45,538 bases of DNA from DAOQTX01 sp035340715 (GCA_035340715.1 DAOQTX010000018.1:1-45538), one strand, 5' to 3'. Positions 34,201 through 42,175 are shown, counted from the stretch's first letter. Translations and numbers: made by a program. Notes: a model not told the origin generated them from the letters alone.

Positions 34201-34895
34201 TGTCAAGGTTCCCCACTGTTCTACTTCTAACATTACTCGGCATCTCAATTCAATCGCTTAATGCACAGCGATTGGATTATTTTGGCATGGAGTACGGAAA
34301 AACGGATTTGGGCAATGGGATTTTCTCACGCATTCGATTCAACGAGATTGCATCTTATTTTGATTTCATTGAAAAAAATGATGCACGATATTTTCAGCGC
34401 AACAAAAGAGGCGAAATTGTATTGTATTTTCTTTTAAACGATACCGTTGAAGAATTGGCTGTCAGAGCTATTTCGCCTATTCCTCATTTGGCATCTCCAA
34501 GATCAGGTAATATTGCAAGCGATTCTTATATCAGGAATGAGAACAAGAAACAAAACGGCTTTGATACGGAGATTTTATTGGAGCGTTATAGCGGATCTCG
34601 AAACCCAAGTGTACTGAATACTCCTACGGACGACTGGAAATGGGATTTTGTAGATGCCAATGGTGGAATTAAACCCGGTGAAACAAATTCAGAAATCAGA
34701 TTGGTTCAATATGACACTGAAAGTGAAAATCAAATTATTCCAGGTTTATATAAAATCAGTGTGACTCAGCATGCGGGTAGCGAATTGTTTGGCAGTTTGT
34801 TGGTAGAAGTTGGATGTACTAAATCGCTAGTACACCCAAAACTTAGCGCTGACCTTCGCGACTTTTCTCAGTTTTTTCAAAATGAGAAAGAATAA
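34200..34895 (+). CDS. Exported protein of unknown function
   Basis: A 231-residue protein with a signal peptide (MSRFPTVLLLTLLGISIQSL, cleavage after NAQ near residue 22). The mature part starts RLDYFGMEYGKTDLG and contains GEIVLYFLLNDTVEELAVR and a C-terminal GLYKISVTQHAGSELFG stretch. The latter looks like a beta-sandwich strand pair. No known family is recognised. It is translationally coupled to the lipoprotein gene before it, so the two products may act together in the envelope. The last 19 bases overlap the 3' end of the convergent DUF2490 gene. Confidence 0.7.
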   Translation: MSRFPTVLLLTLLGISIQSLNAQRLDYFGMEYGKTDLGNGIFSRIRFNEIASYFDFIEKNDARYFQRNKRGEIVLYFLLNDTVEELAVRAISPIPHLASPRSGNIASDSYIRNENKKQNGFDTEILLERYSGSRNPSVLNTPTDDWKWDFVDANGGIKPGETNSEIRLVQYDTESENQIIPGLYKISVTQHAGSELFGSLLVEVGCTKSLVHPKLSADLRDFSQFFQNEKE

Positions 34896-35545
34896 CCGAT
34901 ACCTGTTACGTAATCGCTAACCGGATTATTCTCATCCATTTCTTTTTGATATAAGTAATAAAACTCGATGCTATGCGCCCTATTAATCTTATACTCTGCT
35001 CCTCCTGAGAAACGAACTTTATCTAAATCATTTCCTTCTGCATTTTTCGACTGCAAATACCATTCAGCGGCAATAAATGGCTCAATTTTCTTGTTGATTT
35101 TATATCGCGCAGTAAACTTATTTCTGAACATATAGCTAGGCACCGATCCATCTTCGCTGGAATACACTTGAGAAAACTGCATTTGATATCGTGTTCTAAG
35201 AATAAATGTAAACTTATTTATCGACTGTCTTAATTGTAGGTCAGCATAGTATCGATGACGAGTACAATAAAAATCATCTACTTGTTTTTTCTGACTAAAT
35301 CGGTAATTCAACGAAACGGCAACGGCTTTATGCAAGCGGTATGAAACTCCTAAATCACTATTGAGCGTTCCTAATTCGCTGATGTTTTCATACCATCTAA
35401 ATTCTTGGCTTAACTGAACAGATACCTTACGCGTAATTTTCTTTTCGACCTGAACACTAGCCCACAGTCCTGCATCATTCACTTGTGCTATTGAAGTATG
35501 GGCACACAATACAAATAGAAATAAAATGTTGCGACATCTATTCAT
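34877..35545 (-). CDS. DUF2490-family outer-membrane protein
   Basis: A 222-residue barrel-type protein (start 35545, MNRCRNILFLFVLCAHTSIA signal). It is dominated by alternating strands such as VSVQLSQEFRWYENISELG, AVAVSLNYRFSQKKQVDD and RYKINKKIEPFIAAEWYLQ, and ends in a terminal GIGYSFSF, the usual C-terminal aromatic of outer-membrane barrels. This matches DUF2490, a family of Bacteroidota and Proteobacteria outer-membrane proteins with unknown roles. The ATG lies within the last codons of the DUF4956 gene (8-base overlap), so it is the end of the CotH/VTC locus and is probably translated with it. An alternative ATG at 35557 adds four residues. Confidence 0.8.
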   Translation of the reverse strand: MNRCRNILFLFVLCAHTSIAQVNDAGLWASVQVEKKITRKVSVQLSQEFRWYENISELGTLNSDLGVSYRLHKAVAVSLNYRFSQKKQVDDFYCTRHRYYADLQLRQSINKFTFILRTRYQMQFSQVYSSEDGSVPSYMFRNKFTARYKINKKIEPFIAAEWYLQSKNAEGNDLDKVRFSGGAEYKINRAHSIEFYYLYQKEMDENNPVSDYVTGIGYSFSF

Positions 35546-36134
35546 AATAGAATACAAATATTTGTGCTGAGTCGCGCAGAAAATCTACTTTTCCTATAGT
35601 AATATGATTGATCTTATGCCCCATTCTACTTTCAAGATCTTGTATCAGCTGAGCTCTGTTCTCCGGTTTTATCATTTCAATATTCTCATACAAAATGGCT
35701 TTTGAAGATTCTTTCTTCATAACCCAGTTACTTTCGAGCATATATACGGCTACGATTAGAATCATATTCAATATAGCGAGATCGTCCCAACTACCCTTGC
35801 TAATAGAGTTGATAAGTCCTAATGCAATAAATAAAAACAAGTAGGTCATGTCTTTGATAGAAATATTCTCTGTTCTATACCTCAGCATAGAGAAAACAGC
35901 AAACAAACCAAAGGCAGCACCCATACTCATTTCTACCTTATTGAGTAAATACGTAATCATGAAAATGATTAAGTTGAAAACGATATAAGCAAAAACATTT
36001 TCGCGGTTGCGATAGGAAGGGAGATAAACAAATCGCACTAAGATGATTAACGAAAAAAGATTCACCCCAAGTCTTTGAAATAACTTAACTGTAATTTTAT
36101 CAAAAAGTGCTACGGCATTTTGAGCCGTCTCCAT
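35538..36134 (-). CDS. DUF4956-family membrane protein
   Basis: A polytopic inner-membrane protein of 198 residues from the ATG at 36134, chosen because AGGA lies seven bases before it and it follows the VTC stop by one base. An in-frame ATG at 36158 would overlap VTC by 23 bases and is also possible (206 residues). Four helices are seen. The family core is GAAFGLFAVFSMLRYRT, then ISIKDMTYLFLFIALGLINS. A soluble C-terminal part of about 60 residues (IEMIKPENRAQLIQDLESR, INHITIGKVDFLRDSAQIF) resembles a small ferredoxin-like fold. DUF4956 proteins are often next to VTC-domain proteins. This suggests they form a membrane partner of it, in analogy to the membrane part of the yeast VTC complex, but this is inference. 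Confidence 0.85.
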   Translation of the reverse strand: METAQNAVALFDKITVKLFQRLGVNLFSLIILVRFVYLPSYRNRENVFAYIVFNLIIFMITYLLNKVEMSMGAAFGLFAVFSMLRYRTENISIKDMTYLFLFIALGLINSISKGSWDDLAILNMILIVAVYMLESNWVMKKESSKAILYENIEMIKPENRAQLIQDLESRMGHKINHITIGKVDFLRDSAQIFVFYYE

Positions 36135-36135
36135 A

Positions 36136-36903
36136 TCAATATCCTGAAGCAATATCATATTTTAATTTATTAAATCTTAAAATTTTGGACTTAAAATTAT
36201 TCCTTTTGAGTTGATCATTCAATAAAGCCATTCCTAAGCAATATTTACTTACTCCACCGGCAATGATATGATGTTTTTTAAGCAATCGAACAAATGGCGA
36301 TTGTACGCTTTTGTTTTGCTTGGCTTCTACAATCACAATCCCACTAAAATTCTCTTCTTTATTATCTTTTGTAAAAGTTAAATCGAAATCCATGGTAACT
36401 CGTTCCGCTTGCGTTTTGTTTACAAAAGTGCATCTTGTAAAAAGAACCTGAATGGTTGGAATAAGATCTTCAGGAGATAAATTAGTTTGCTCTTTGAGAA
36501 AGGCAACTGCACTACCTTCTATTATACCTTGATCATTTTTATACTTTATCCTTTCCTTTATAGTTCTGTTTTTATTGTTCTTATACTTTATTTCAAAGTA
36601 TGAAACTCCATTATCGGCATATACTCGTTTTCTTATTTTGTATCGATTTAAATGCTGATTGTGATGCTTTAAATAAAAAGAAAGATCATTGGTGTCGTAA
36701 TATTGAGTTTGATAAATGCAGGCTCTATTATCATTCACTTGTAATACTTTATAGTACTCTCTAAGTTCTTCCATCAAACCATGCAGCTTTTCTTCCTCAA
36801 AAAAGTACTTTCGATCAATTCTGTCCATTAATTTAATACCCTCCATCTGACCCAAAGAAATGGGTTCAAATTGGTTGATGCTATCAATGATCCTAATATT
36901 CAT
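36136..36903 (-). CDS. VTC-domain protein (polyphosphate-polymerase-type tunnel enzyme)
   Basis: A 255-residue cytoplasmic protein of the VTC/triphosphate-tunnel type. Conserved tunnel residues are Arg31-Lys32 in MDRIDRKYFF, Arg87, Lys89, Arg91 and Arg93 in NRYKIRKRVY, Glu104 and Lys106 in YFEIKYK, Lys116 and Arg118 in TIKERIKY, Arg168 with MDFD, and Glu193-Lys195 in VIVEAKQNK. The last is Lys220-Tyr221 in GGVSKYCLGMA. In yeast Vtc4 the equivalent residues bind ATP and the growing polyphosphate chain, so the catalytic set looks complete. Whether it makes polyphosphate, or another phosphate polymer or modification, is not known for the bacterial branch. It starts in a TGATG overlap with the repeat protein and is followed by DUF4956. 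Confidence 0.88.
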   Translation of the reverse strand: MNIRIIDSINQFEPISLGQMEGIKLMDRIDRKYFFEEEKLHGLMEELREYYKVLQVNDNRACIYQTQYYDTNDLSFYLKHHNQHLNRYKIRKRVYADNGVSYFEIKYKNNKNRTIKERIKYKNDQGIIEGSAVAFLKEQTNLSPEDLIPTIQVLFTRCTFVNKTQAERVTMDFDLTFTKDNKEENFSGIVIVEAKQNKSVQSPFVRLLKKHHIIAGGVSKYCLGMALLNDQLKRNNFKSKILRFNKLKYDIASGY

Positions 36904-37466
36904 CAGAAGGAGTATGTATATTTCTTAATTAAGATCGTTTTACCACTGCTATCAAGACTTCTCTTCTCCAAACGCAAACCTGGTTTCAGGTAAGAATATA
37001 AATCTGTTCGCACCAATTGATCTTCCGCATTGTAGTGTTTTTCTTCTGTCTTGTCACCATTCAAATTATGCTTGTACTTAATTTTTTCTATAACATTTCC
37101 TTTAGAATTATATACATGCTCTTCATCCAAATCTCCATTTGCGCTATACTGATAAGTATGCTTTTGATCAAGATCTCCGTTGGATTTAATCTCAGTGAAT
37201 TGTTTTAATTGATTCTCTTTATCATACACATACACCTGTTTGCCTTGCACGGATCCATCCTTTTTGAAGTCAGTGTTTTCAATGACATTTCCTTTTGAAT
37301 CGAACACTTGTAGTTTTTCAGTTCTAGTTTCTGAAGTATTATCGTTAAAGTTTATCTGCTCAATTTTCAAACTTTTGATTTTATACTTTTTTACATCGTT
37401 CTTGGATTGTGCAAATGCAGAAGCAATACAACACATACAGATAAAAAATAGATTAATAAATTTCAT
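36903..37466 (-). CDS. Exported protein of five 26-residue repeats (YD/MORN-like)
   Basis: A 187-residue protein with a signal peptide (MKFINLFFICMCCIASAFAQ). After a short lead it is built of five consecutive repeats of exactly 26 residues, residues 54-79, 80-105, 106-131, 132-157 and 158-183, each ending in Tyr. Each contains a Asn/Ser-Gly turn flanked by charged strands (for example VFDSKGNVIENTDF, QYSANGDLDEEHVY, KHNLNGDKTEEKHY). The unit may split into two 13-residue halves. Such strand-turn-strand repeats resemble RHS/YD or MORN-like beta repeats (YwqK style) but the family is not certain. It lies three bases after a lipoprotein gene and overlaps the VTC gene by one base. Location would be periplasm or outside. 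Confidence 0.78.
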   Translation of the reverse strand: MKFINLFFICMCCIASAFAQSKNDVKKYKIKSLKIEQINFNDNTSETRTEKLQVFDSKGNVIENTDFKKDGSVQGKQVYVYDKENQLKQFTEIKSNGDLDQKHTYQYSANGDLDEEHVYNSKGNVIEKIKYKHNLNGDKTEEKHYNAEDQLVRTDLYSYLKPGLRLEKRSLDSSGKTILIKKYTYSF

Positions 37467-37469
37467 GCT

Positions 37470-37874
37470 TTAATTTCTGATAGTTCTAAAAGTCCCGGCA
37501 TCAATAGTTTGTTTTTTAGCCGTTATTTCAACCTGCTTGCTTATTGCCTTATCCGCTGCCAAACCTGTTATAATTTGTGTTGAGTCTTCACTATATACAT
37601 AAACGGTATATTTTCCTTCACGTAAATATTTAAACTCGAAAGTACCATCATAGTTAGCTCTTACACGATCGCCATAACTGATGTCGTCACCATATATGAT
37701 ATATACATCAGCATCGGCACCAGGATATTGTCCTTGCACGATTGAAAATGATGCATTGTACTCAACTACATGTACATATCCTTTTATTGAAGAATTGCCT
37801 CCTTCACCCGGCCCTTTTTCACATGCACTTATCAGCACACTAAGAAATAAAGCAGCATATAAAAATTTGCTCAT
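37470..37874 (-). CDS. Small lipoprotein with carboxypeptidase-regulatory-like fold
   Basis: A 134-residue lipoprotein (signal MSKFLYAALFLSVLISAC, Cys18 lipidated, followed by a Gly/Glu/Pro spacer). The rest resembles a Cna-B or carboxypeptidase-regulatory-like beta sandwich: SIKGYVHVVEYNASF, then DADVYIIYGDDISYG, DGTFEFKYLREGKYTVYVYS and a final strand TIDAGTFRTIRN. In other secreted proteins such domains carry or anchor partners. It is the first gene after the hairpin following cotH and starts a run of five almost gapless genes (gaps 3, -1, 1 or overlap, -8). It probably anchors something at the envelope, but no substrate is evident. Confidence 0.8.
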   Translation of the reverse strand: MSKFLYAALFLSVLISACEKGPGEGGNSSIKGYVHVVEYNASFSIVQGQYPGADADVYIIYGDDISYGDRVRANYDGTFEFKYLREGKYTVYVYSEDSTQIITGLAADKAISKQVEITAKKQTIDAGTFRTIRN

Positions 37875-37910
37875 ATCGCTATGATTATAAAAATTAGAAA
37901 TGGTTTAAGA

Positions 37911-37939
37911 AAGGCCGATGCTAAATACACATCGGCCAA
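37911..37939 (-). terminator. Hairpin between cotH and the VTC gene cluster
   Basis: GGCCGATG (37913-37920) and CATCGGCC (37930-37937) form a perfect 8-base-pair stem with a 9-base loop. On the minus strand the stem is followed by TTTCTT, a weak U tract. It could be a partial terminator that lowers transcription of the downstream lipoprotein-VTC-DUF4956 genes relative to cotH, or an mRNA processing site. Confidence 0.6.
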
Positions 37940-37947
37940 ACAGATTT

Positions 37948-40376
37948 TTAGTAGCGATTTGGGGTATAAACCAATTTCATAGTGCTGCTATAATCTTCTG
38001 CCACAAATTGCAAAAGATAAACACCTTGAACCAAACTGCTGTTCGCAAAATTCAAATCAATTTTATGGTATCCTTTACTCACTTTTGATTGATCAAGGAA
38101 AGTAATTAATTGTTTACCCGTAATATCAAATAACTTCAGCGTTACTTCTCTATCATTAGGAAGAGTGTATGCTATATTGGTAGATTCATTAAACATTGTA
38201 GGATACGCACTGACTACCGGGTTAAGTTCATCCGATCCAATTTCTTCAACAAAAGTAGTGCTGCTAAAGTGCGCTACAATTGAATCACCTGAGGTTAAGC
38301 TTACTGATGCTGCAGCAGAAGTGGCATTAGGATTAAATGTTTGTGTGTTGGCACTCCAATTGGTAAATGAATTGGGTGCAATAGGAAGCGCTTCTACATT
38401 TAAATTAACATTTCCAAAATACTTAGCAGACCATGGAAAACTGTTCAGGGTGATAGTATTCCACTGAATACTTCCTGAACCCGGAGGGTCAACATTTACT
38501 TTTATATCATATGGTCCGGTAAGAGAATAACAAGAGATATAACCACTGGTAATGGCCGTACATCTTTGAGTGATAAAGTTTCTCAATTGATTTACATTAT
38601 TTTGCCAACCGGTATACGAACCTCCCCATCGCGCTGCATGTTGTGTCATTTCAGGCGCAATTAATGCTACTGTACTATCAAAAGAAGGTAGCAAGTTGGC
38701 ACATGAAAATGCTGTGTTCCATAAATCAACCGAACGGTTGATATAATAGTTATTGAAAGCCGGATTCATTCGAAGACGGTTCAATACTGTAACATGACCT
38801 TTTGGATCAGAATTTCCTTGCAATCCTTCAACATCGCATGGCTGAGCAGTTGGTGTTGTATTAGGGATATTGGTGTAGTTGATATAATGTCCCCAAGTTG
38901 CATCGTTATCCCAAAGAATATATCTCCATTTAAAGCTTTTTGGATCGCCATTAATGGTATCCAAACCATGCCACCATCCTGTATTGTAGTTCAACCAATC
39001 TTTACTTACCGCAAACATGTTTCCTAAAATATAATCGGTCAAGGATGTGACATCGTATTTGCTATCTACATAATCATAGTTGGCTTGAGTAGCTAGGTTA
39101 TTATTCAAAATAAAATTATACAAAGCATTCCACTCGTTCAATGCAGCCGACCCACCATACTGAGCCCATGTTGATCCCCAAGTTTCAATAAAATGCAAAT
39201 TATACTTATCCTGATTGTAATAATAANNNNNNNNNNNNNNNNNNNNNNNNNNNNNNNNNNNNNNNNNNNNNNNNNNNNNNNNNNNNNNNNNNNNNNNNNN
39301 NNNNNNNNNNNNNNNNNNNNNNNNNNTCTTGGCGTGTCAAAAAATATTTGATCTTCCACAGAGTGATTGTATCCCATTTCATCACGCGAAATAAAATCTA
39401 AGCTTCTTTGGCTTAGAACCCAACTGTCTTGCCCATGTCGATTATACTCACCATATGTTTTGGCAACTCTTAGTTCTAATGTATCAAACAATTCAAATGT
39501 ACCATGTGGCCTTAATGATCCGCTTCCATTGGCCAAAGTCTGCAAGCTATTAGCGGCAATGGATACTACACGAAGAGTATGACTCACATTAATAAAATAA
39601 GTGTTAAACTCCATATAACTGGGTAGAACTTCAGGGTCAGAACTAAAGGTTATTGCCTTAAGAACTTTGGTGGTACTAATGGTAATTGGTCCCGTGTATA
39701 AAGTTGAACTTGTAGTAGGCAATGTTCCATCCAAGGTGTAACGGATATCGGAATTGGGTTCATTAGTTGTTAGAATAATGGTTTGAGCTGAATTATAAAA
39801 TCCGGCACCAATATTTACGTTTGGTTTATCGGCATAATGAGAGAAGGGAGTTGCATTGTTGTTAGTAGCATTTGGGGTAGGGTTAGTAAAAAAACTCCAA
39901 CCTGGTCCTCCGTCTAAAGTTCTGCCATAAGAATGACCTAATTGCGTTCTTTTTGAATTTTTAATTTCAACATAATCAATAATTACCCCATTTCCATCGG
40001 ATAAGATCACCCATTCATTGGAGTTTTTACATTGCTTTATTTTGAAGCTGGTATGAATATGAGCTCCTACCTGCTTTCCTCTTCCGGAGCACCATAATCT
40101 CAAATATCCATTTGCACCAATAGTAACACCTGATGGGATCATGAATTTAGTAGTGTTCAAAGAATCATCACTTAAATGATAACCACCGATAGGAAGAGAC
40201 ACTGGACTGGTATTATAAATCTCTATCCAGTCTTCGTAATCACCATAGTTGTCTTGAAATTGAGAAAGGTTTGAAGGAGAAATCTCATTAATCACAAACT
40301 GAGCATTAGCTTGAGAAAAACCAAAGCTCAAAACAATCAAGCAGAGCAGCGAGTAAAAGTTTTTTAAAATTTTCAT
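37948..40376 (-). CDS. T9SS-secreted CotH-kinase-family protein, interrupted by an assembly gap
   Basis: Signal peptide (MKILKNFYSLLCLIVLSFGF, to about 25), then a lamin-tail-like domain (INEISPSNLSQFQDNYGDY to about residue 150) and a chitobiase-type C-terminal-like module (SDIRYTLDGTLPTTSSTLYT). The CotH domain starts near WVLSQRSLDFISRDEMGYN. The N run at 39227-39326 removes its middle. On the other side CotH continues with DYILGNMFAVSKDWLNYNTG and the metal-binding-like WDNDATWGHY. It ends with a T9SS type A sorting domain (VVSAYPTMFNESTNIAY to SSTMKLVYTPNRY). Frames on the two sides differ, so the gap is not 100 bases if the gene is intact (2 modulo 3). CotH of spore formers phosphorylates coat proteins. 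Here the kinase would act outside the cell. Part of the ATP site lies in the gap and cannot be checked. Confidence 0.87.
39227..39326. other. Scaffold gap of exactly 100 N
   Basis: A placeholder gap inside the CotH-kinase domain. Compared with the usual spacing of family blocks on the two sides, I estimate that considerably more than 33 codons are missing, including conserved residues, so the gene should not be called a pseudogene on this evidence. Confidence 0.97.
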
Positions 40377-40497
40377 AATGTTATACTTAGTTGGTTTGGT
40401 ACTGATTAAAATAATTTAGAAAGTTAATAATAATTTAAAGATGAGTAAATATTAGAGTTCATCAAAATATAAAATCTTTTATTATCCTTATTTTTAA

Positions 40498-40531
40498 ACA
40501 AAAAAAGGTCGTTGCAATAGCAACGACCTTT
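40498..40531 (-). terminator. Intrinsic terminator of rplU-rpmA
   Basis: AAAGGTCGTTGC (40504-40515) and GCAACGACCTTT (40520-40531) form a perfect 12-base-pair stem with a four-base loop, followed on the minus strand by seven T. It lies 21 bases after the rpmA stop. Confidence 0.93.
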
Positions 40532-40551
40532 CAAAATACAAGTTTTTCTTG

Positions 40552-40827
40552 TTACGCTTCAGCCCCTTGATTTATAAATGGCTGAACATAAACATATGAT
40601 TTATTATTGCGTTTCTTTTTAAATTCTACGGTGCCATCTGCCAAAGCAAATAAGGTATGATCTTTACCCATGCCTACATTTTCTCCGGCAAAGTGTTTTG
40701 TTCCACGTTGACGAACGATAATATTTCCAGCAATCACTTTTTGACCACCATATACTTTTATACCTAATCGTTTACTATGCGACTCTCTTCCGTTTTTGGA
40801 ACTACCGACTCCTTTTTTGTGTGCCAT
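40552..40827 (-). CDS. rpmA: Ribosomal protein bL27
   Basis: A 91-residue large-subunit protein whose N-terminus reaches the peptidyl-transferase centre. It begins MAHKKGVGSSKNGRESHSKR without the cleavable extension seen in Firmicutes, as expected for this phylum. The family core GGQKVIAGNIIVRQRGTKHF and GMGKDHTLFALADGTVEF is complete. It follows rplU by 19 bases in the usual L21-L27 order and is ended by a strong terminator. Confidence 0.99.
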   Translation of the reverse strand: MAHKKGVGSSKNGRESHSKRLGIKVYGGQKVIAGNIIVRQRGTKHFAGENVGMGKDHTLFALADGTVEFKKKRNNKSYVYVQPFINQGAEA

Positions 40828-40846
40828 TTCTCTAAGTATTTATTAA

Positions 40847-41200
40847 TTATTCTTCTGTACTTTCCGCTTTCTTTGCTTTTCGAGCACCTTTAGCTGAAAT
40901 CTTTTCAATTTCAATTCGGGTTAAAGACTGACGATGACCATTCATTTTTTGATAACCTTTTCTGCGTTTCTTTTTAAACACAAGTACTTTATCATCTTTT
41001 AAATGTTCCATTACCTTAGCAGTTACTTTTGCTCCTTCTACTATAGGTTTACCTATCTCAATCTTTCCATCATTATCAATCAAAAGTACTTGATCAAATT
41101 CCAATTTTGAACCTTCTTCAGCAGCTAAGCGATTTACTACCACCTGCTTTTTTTCAGATACTTTTAATTGCTGACCGGCTATGTTTACAATTGCATACAT
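40847..41200 (-). CDS. rplU: Ribosomal protein bL21
   Basis: A 117-residue large-subunit protein that binds 23S rRNA. The family start MYAIVNIAGQQLKVSEKK is given by the ATG at 41200; another ATG directly before it (41203) would add one Met and cannot be excluded. The conserved C-terminal block KVLVFKKKRRKGYQKMNGHR is present, followed by a basic/acidic extension of about 25 residues. It is the first gene of the rplU-rpmA operon and has an excellent promoter at 41236-41266. Confidence 0.99.
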   Translation of the reverse strand: MYAIVNIAGQQLKVSEKKQVVVNRLAAEEGSKLEFDQVLLIDNDGKIEIGKPIVEGAKVTAKVMEHLKDDKVLVFKKKRRKGYQKMNGHRQSLTRIEIEKISAKGARKAKKAESTEE

Positions 41201-41219
41201 CATACATCGTTTTTAAGAT

Positions 41220-41232
41220 TCCCTAAAAGGGA
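41220..41232 (-). promoter_or_regulatory. Short hairpin in the rplU leader
   Basis: The minus strand reads TCCC TTTTA GGGA between the predicted transcription start and the rplU ATG. A 4-base-pair stem in a leader of about 30 bases could be a binding site for L21 or L27, but it is short and may be chance. Confidence 0.25.
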
Positions 41233-41235
41233 GCG

Positions 41236-41266
41236 CAAAAATAAGAAATATTTACATGACAGCAAA
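41236..41266 (-). promoter_or_regulatory. Promoter of rplU-rpmA
   Basis: The minus strand carries TTTG (41266-41263), a 19-base spacer and TATTTTTG (41243-41236), a full match to the Bacteroidota consensus TTTG-N19-TAnnTTTG. Transcription would begin about 30 bases before the rplU ATG. This is the best promoter in the window. Confidence 0.82.
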
Positions 41267-41299
41267 TATTAGATACAATTCATTTCTACTGAAAATCAG

Positions 41300-42175
41300 T
41301 TATTTACGAGAGGCAAGGTAGACTCCAGTAAAAATTACCAGTAAAGATGCCAAATGCTCAACTCCAATACGCTCACCGTCCAACAATCCCCATAGCATAG
41401 CAACTACAGGAATCATATAGGTTACTGTACTGGCAAAAACCGCTGTAGTAATTTTTAACAAACGATTAAACAATACCGTTGATAGTGCCGTTCCAAAGAC
41501 GGCTAAAATAGCAATATAGCCTAAATCCAACCAGGCTCCTTCTGAACACATACGATGAAGAAAGTCGGTTGAAAACAAATAAACCATAGAAGGTGGTCCT
41601 ACAAAAGATAATACAAAAGCGGTAATAAGTATTGAACTGGCAACATGCAATTTAGAACGGATAATATTAGCACTAAAGCCATAGCAAACTGTTGCCAATA
41701 CTATTAGTAAGCCATATTTTGGGTCGGAACTTACAGTACCCGAACTGCGGATAAATAGCAGAGCTATCGCACCGGATAAGCCCATTAATACACCAGCAAC
41801 TCCAAAACCAGAGGTTTTAACTTTAAAAAACCACCAACCCAAAATCAATACAAAAACAGGAGTAAGTCCATTTAGCATTCCTGCTACTGAACTACTAATA
41901 TGTGTTTGAGCTATTGCAAATAGAAAGGCCGGAATTCCATTGCCCAAAATTCCGGCAGCCATTAAATATTTCCAATGCGATTTTTGAACTTGTTTGAAAC
42001 GGGTTAATACAACTGGTAATAAACACATGAAAGAAATGCTCATGCGAAGCGATGCCAATTGATCTGGAGCAAAAGTGCGTAACCCCTTTTTCATTAAAAT
42101 AAACGAACTACCCCAAATTAACGCTAAGGTTAGCAATAAGATCCAGGCAAGCAGCTTATCTTCTTTTTTTACCAT
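41300..42175 (-). CDS. EamA-family (DMT) transporter
   Basis: A 291-residue inner-membrane protein with ten helices in two EamA repeats. The first repeat starts at WILLLTLALIWGSSFILMKK, the second near GLLIVLATVCYGFSANIIR. The start at 42175 (MVKKEDKLLAWILL) is chosen; longer frames into the helicase gene have a long non-hydrophobic lead. Signature phrases include LNGLTPVFVLILGWWFFKVK and YMIPVVAMLWGLLDGERIG. These proteins export or exchange small metabolites such as amino acids, but the substrate cannot be deduced. Its start overlaps the end of the DEAD-box gene by 20 bases, so the two are probably co-transcribed. Confidence 0.92.
   Translation of the reverse strand: MVKKEDKLLAWILLLTLALIWGSSFILMKKGLRTFAPDQLASLRMSISFMCLLPVVLTRFKQVQKSHWKYLMAAGILGNGIPAFLFAIAQTHISSSVAGMLNGLTPVFVLILGWWFFKVKTSGFGVAGVLMGLSGAIALLFIRSSGTVSSDPKYGLLIVLATVCYGFSANIIRSKLHVASSILITAFVLSFVGPPSMVYLFSTDFLHRMCSEGAWLDLGYIAILAVFGTALSTVLFNRLLKITTAVFASTVTYMIPVVAMLWGLLDGERIGVEHLASLLVIFTGVYLASRK

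Noticed and set aside
39138..40376. CotH gene called as two genes with a stop at 39138
   Set aside because: That stop arises only from the arbitrary frame after the N run. CotH signatures continue in another frame.
41286..41299. ACTGA/TCAGT palindrome beyond the EamA stop
   Set aside because: The five-base stem lacks a T tract and is too short for an operator claim.
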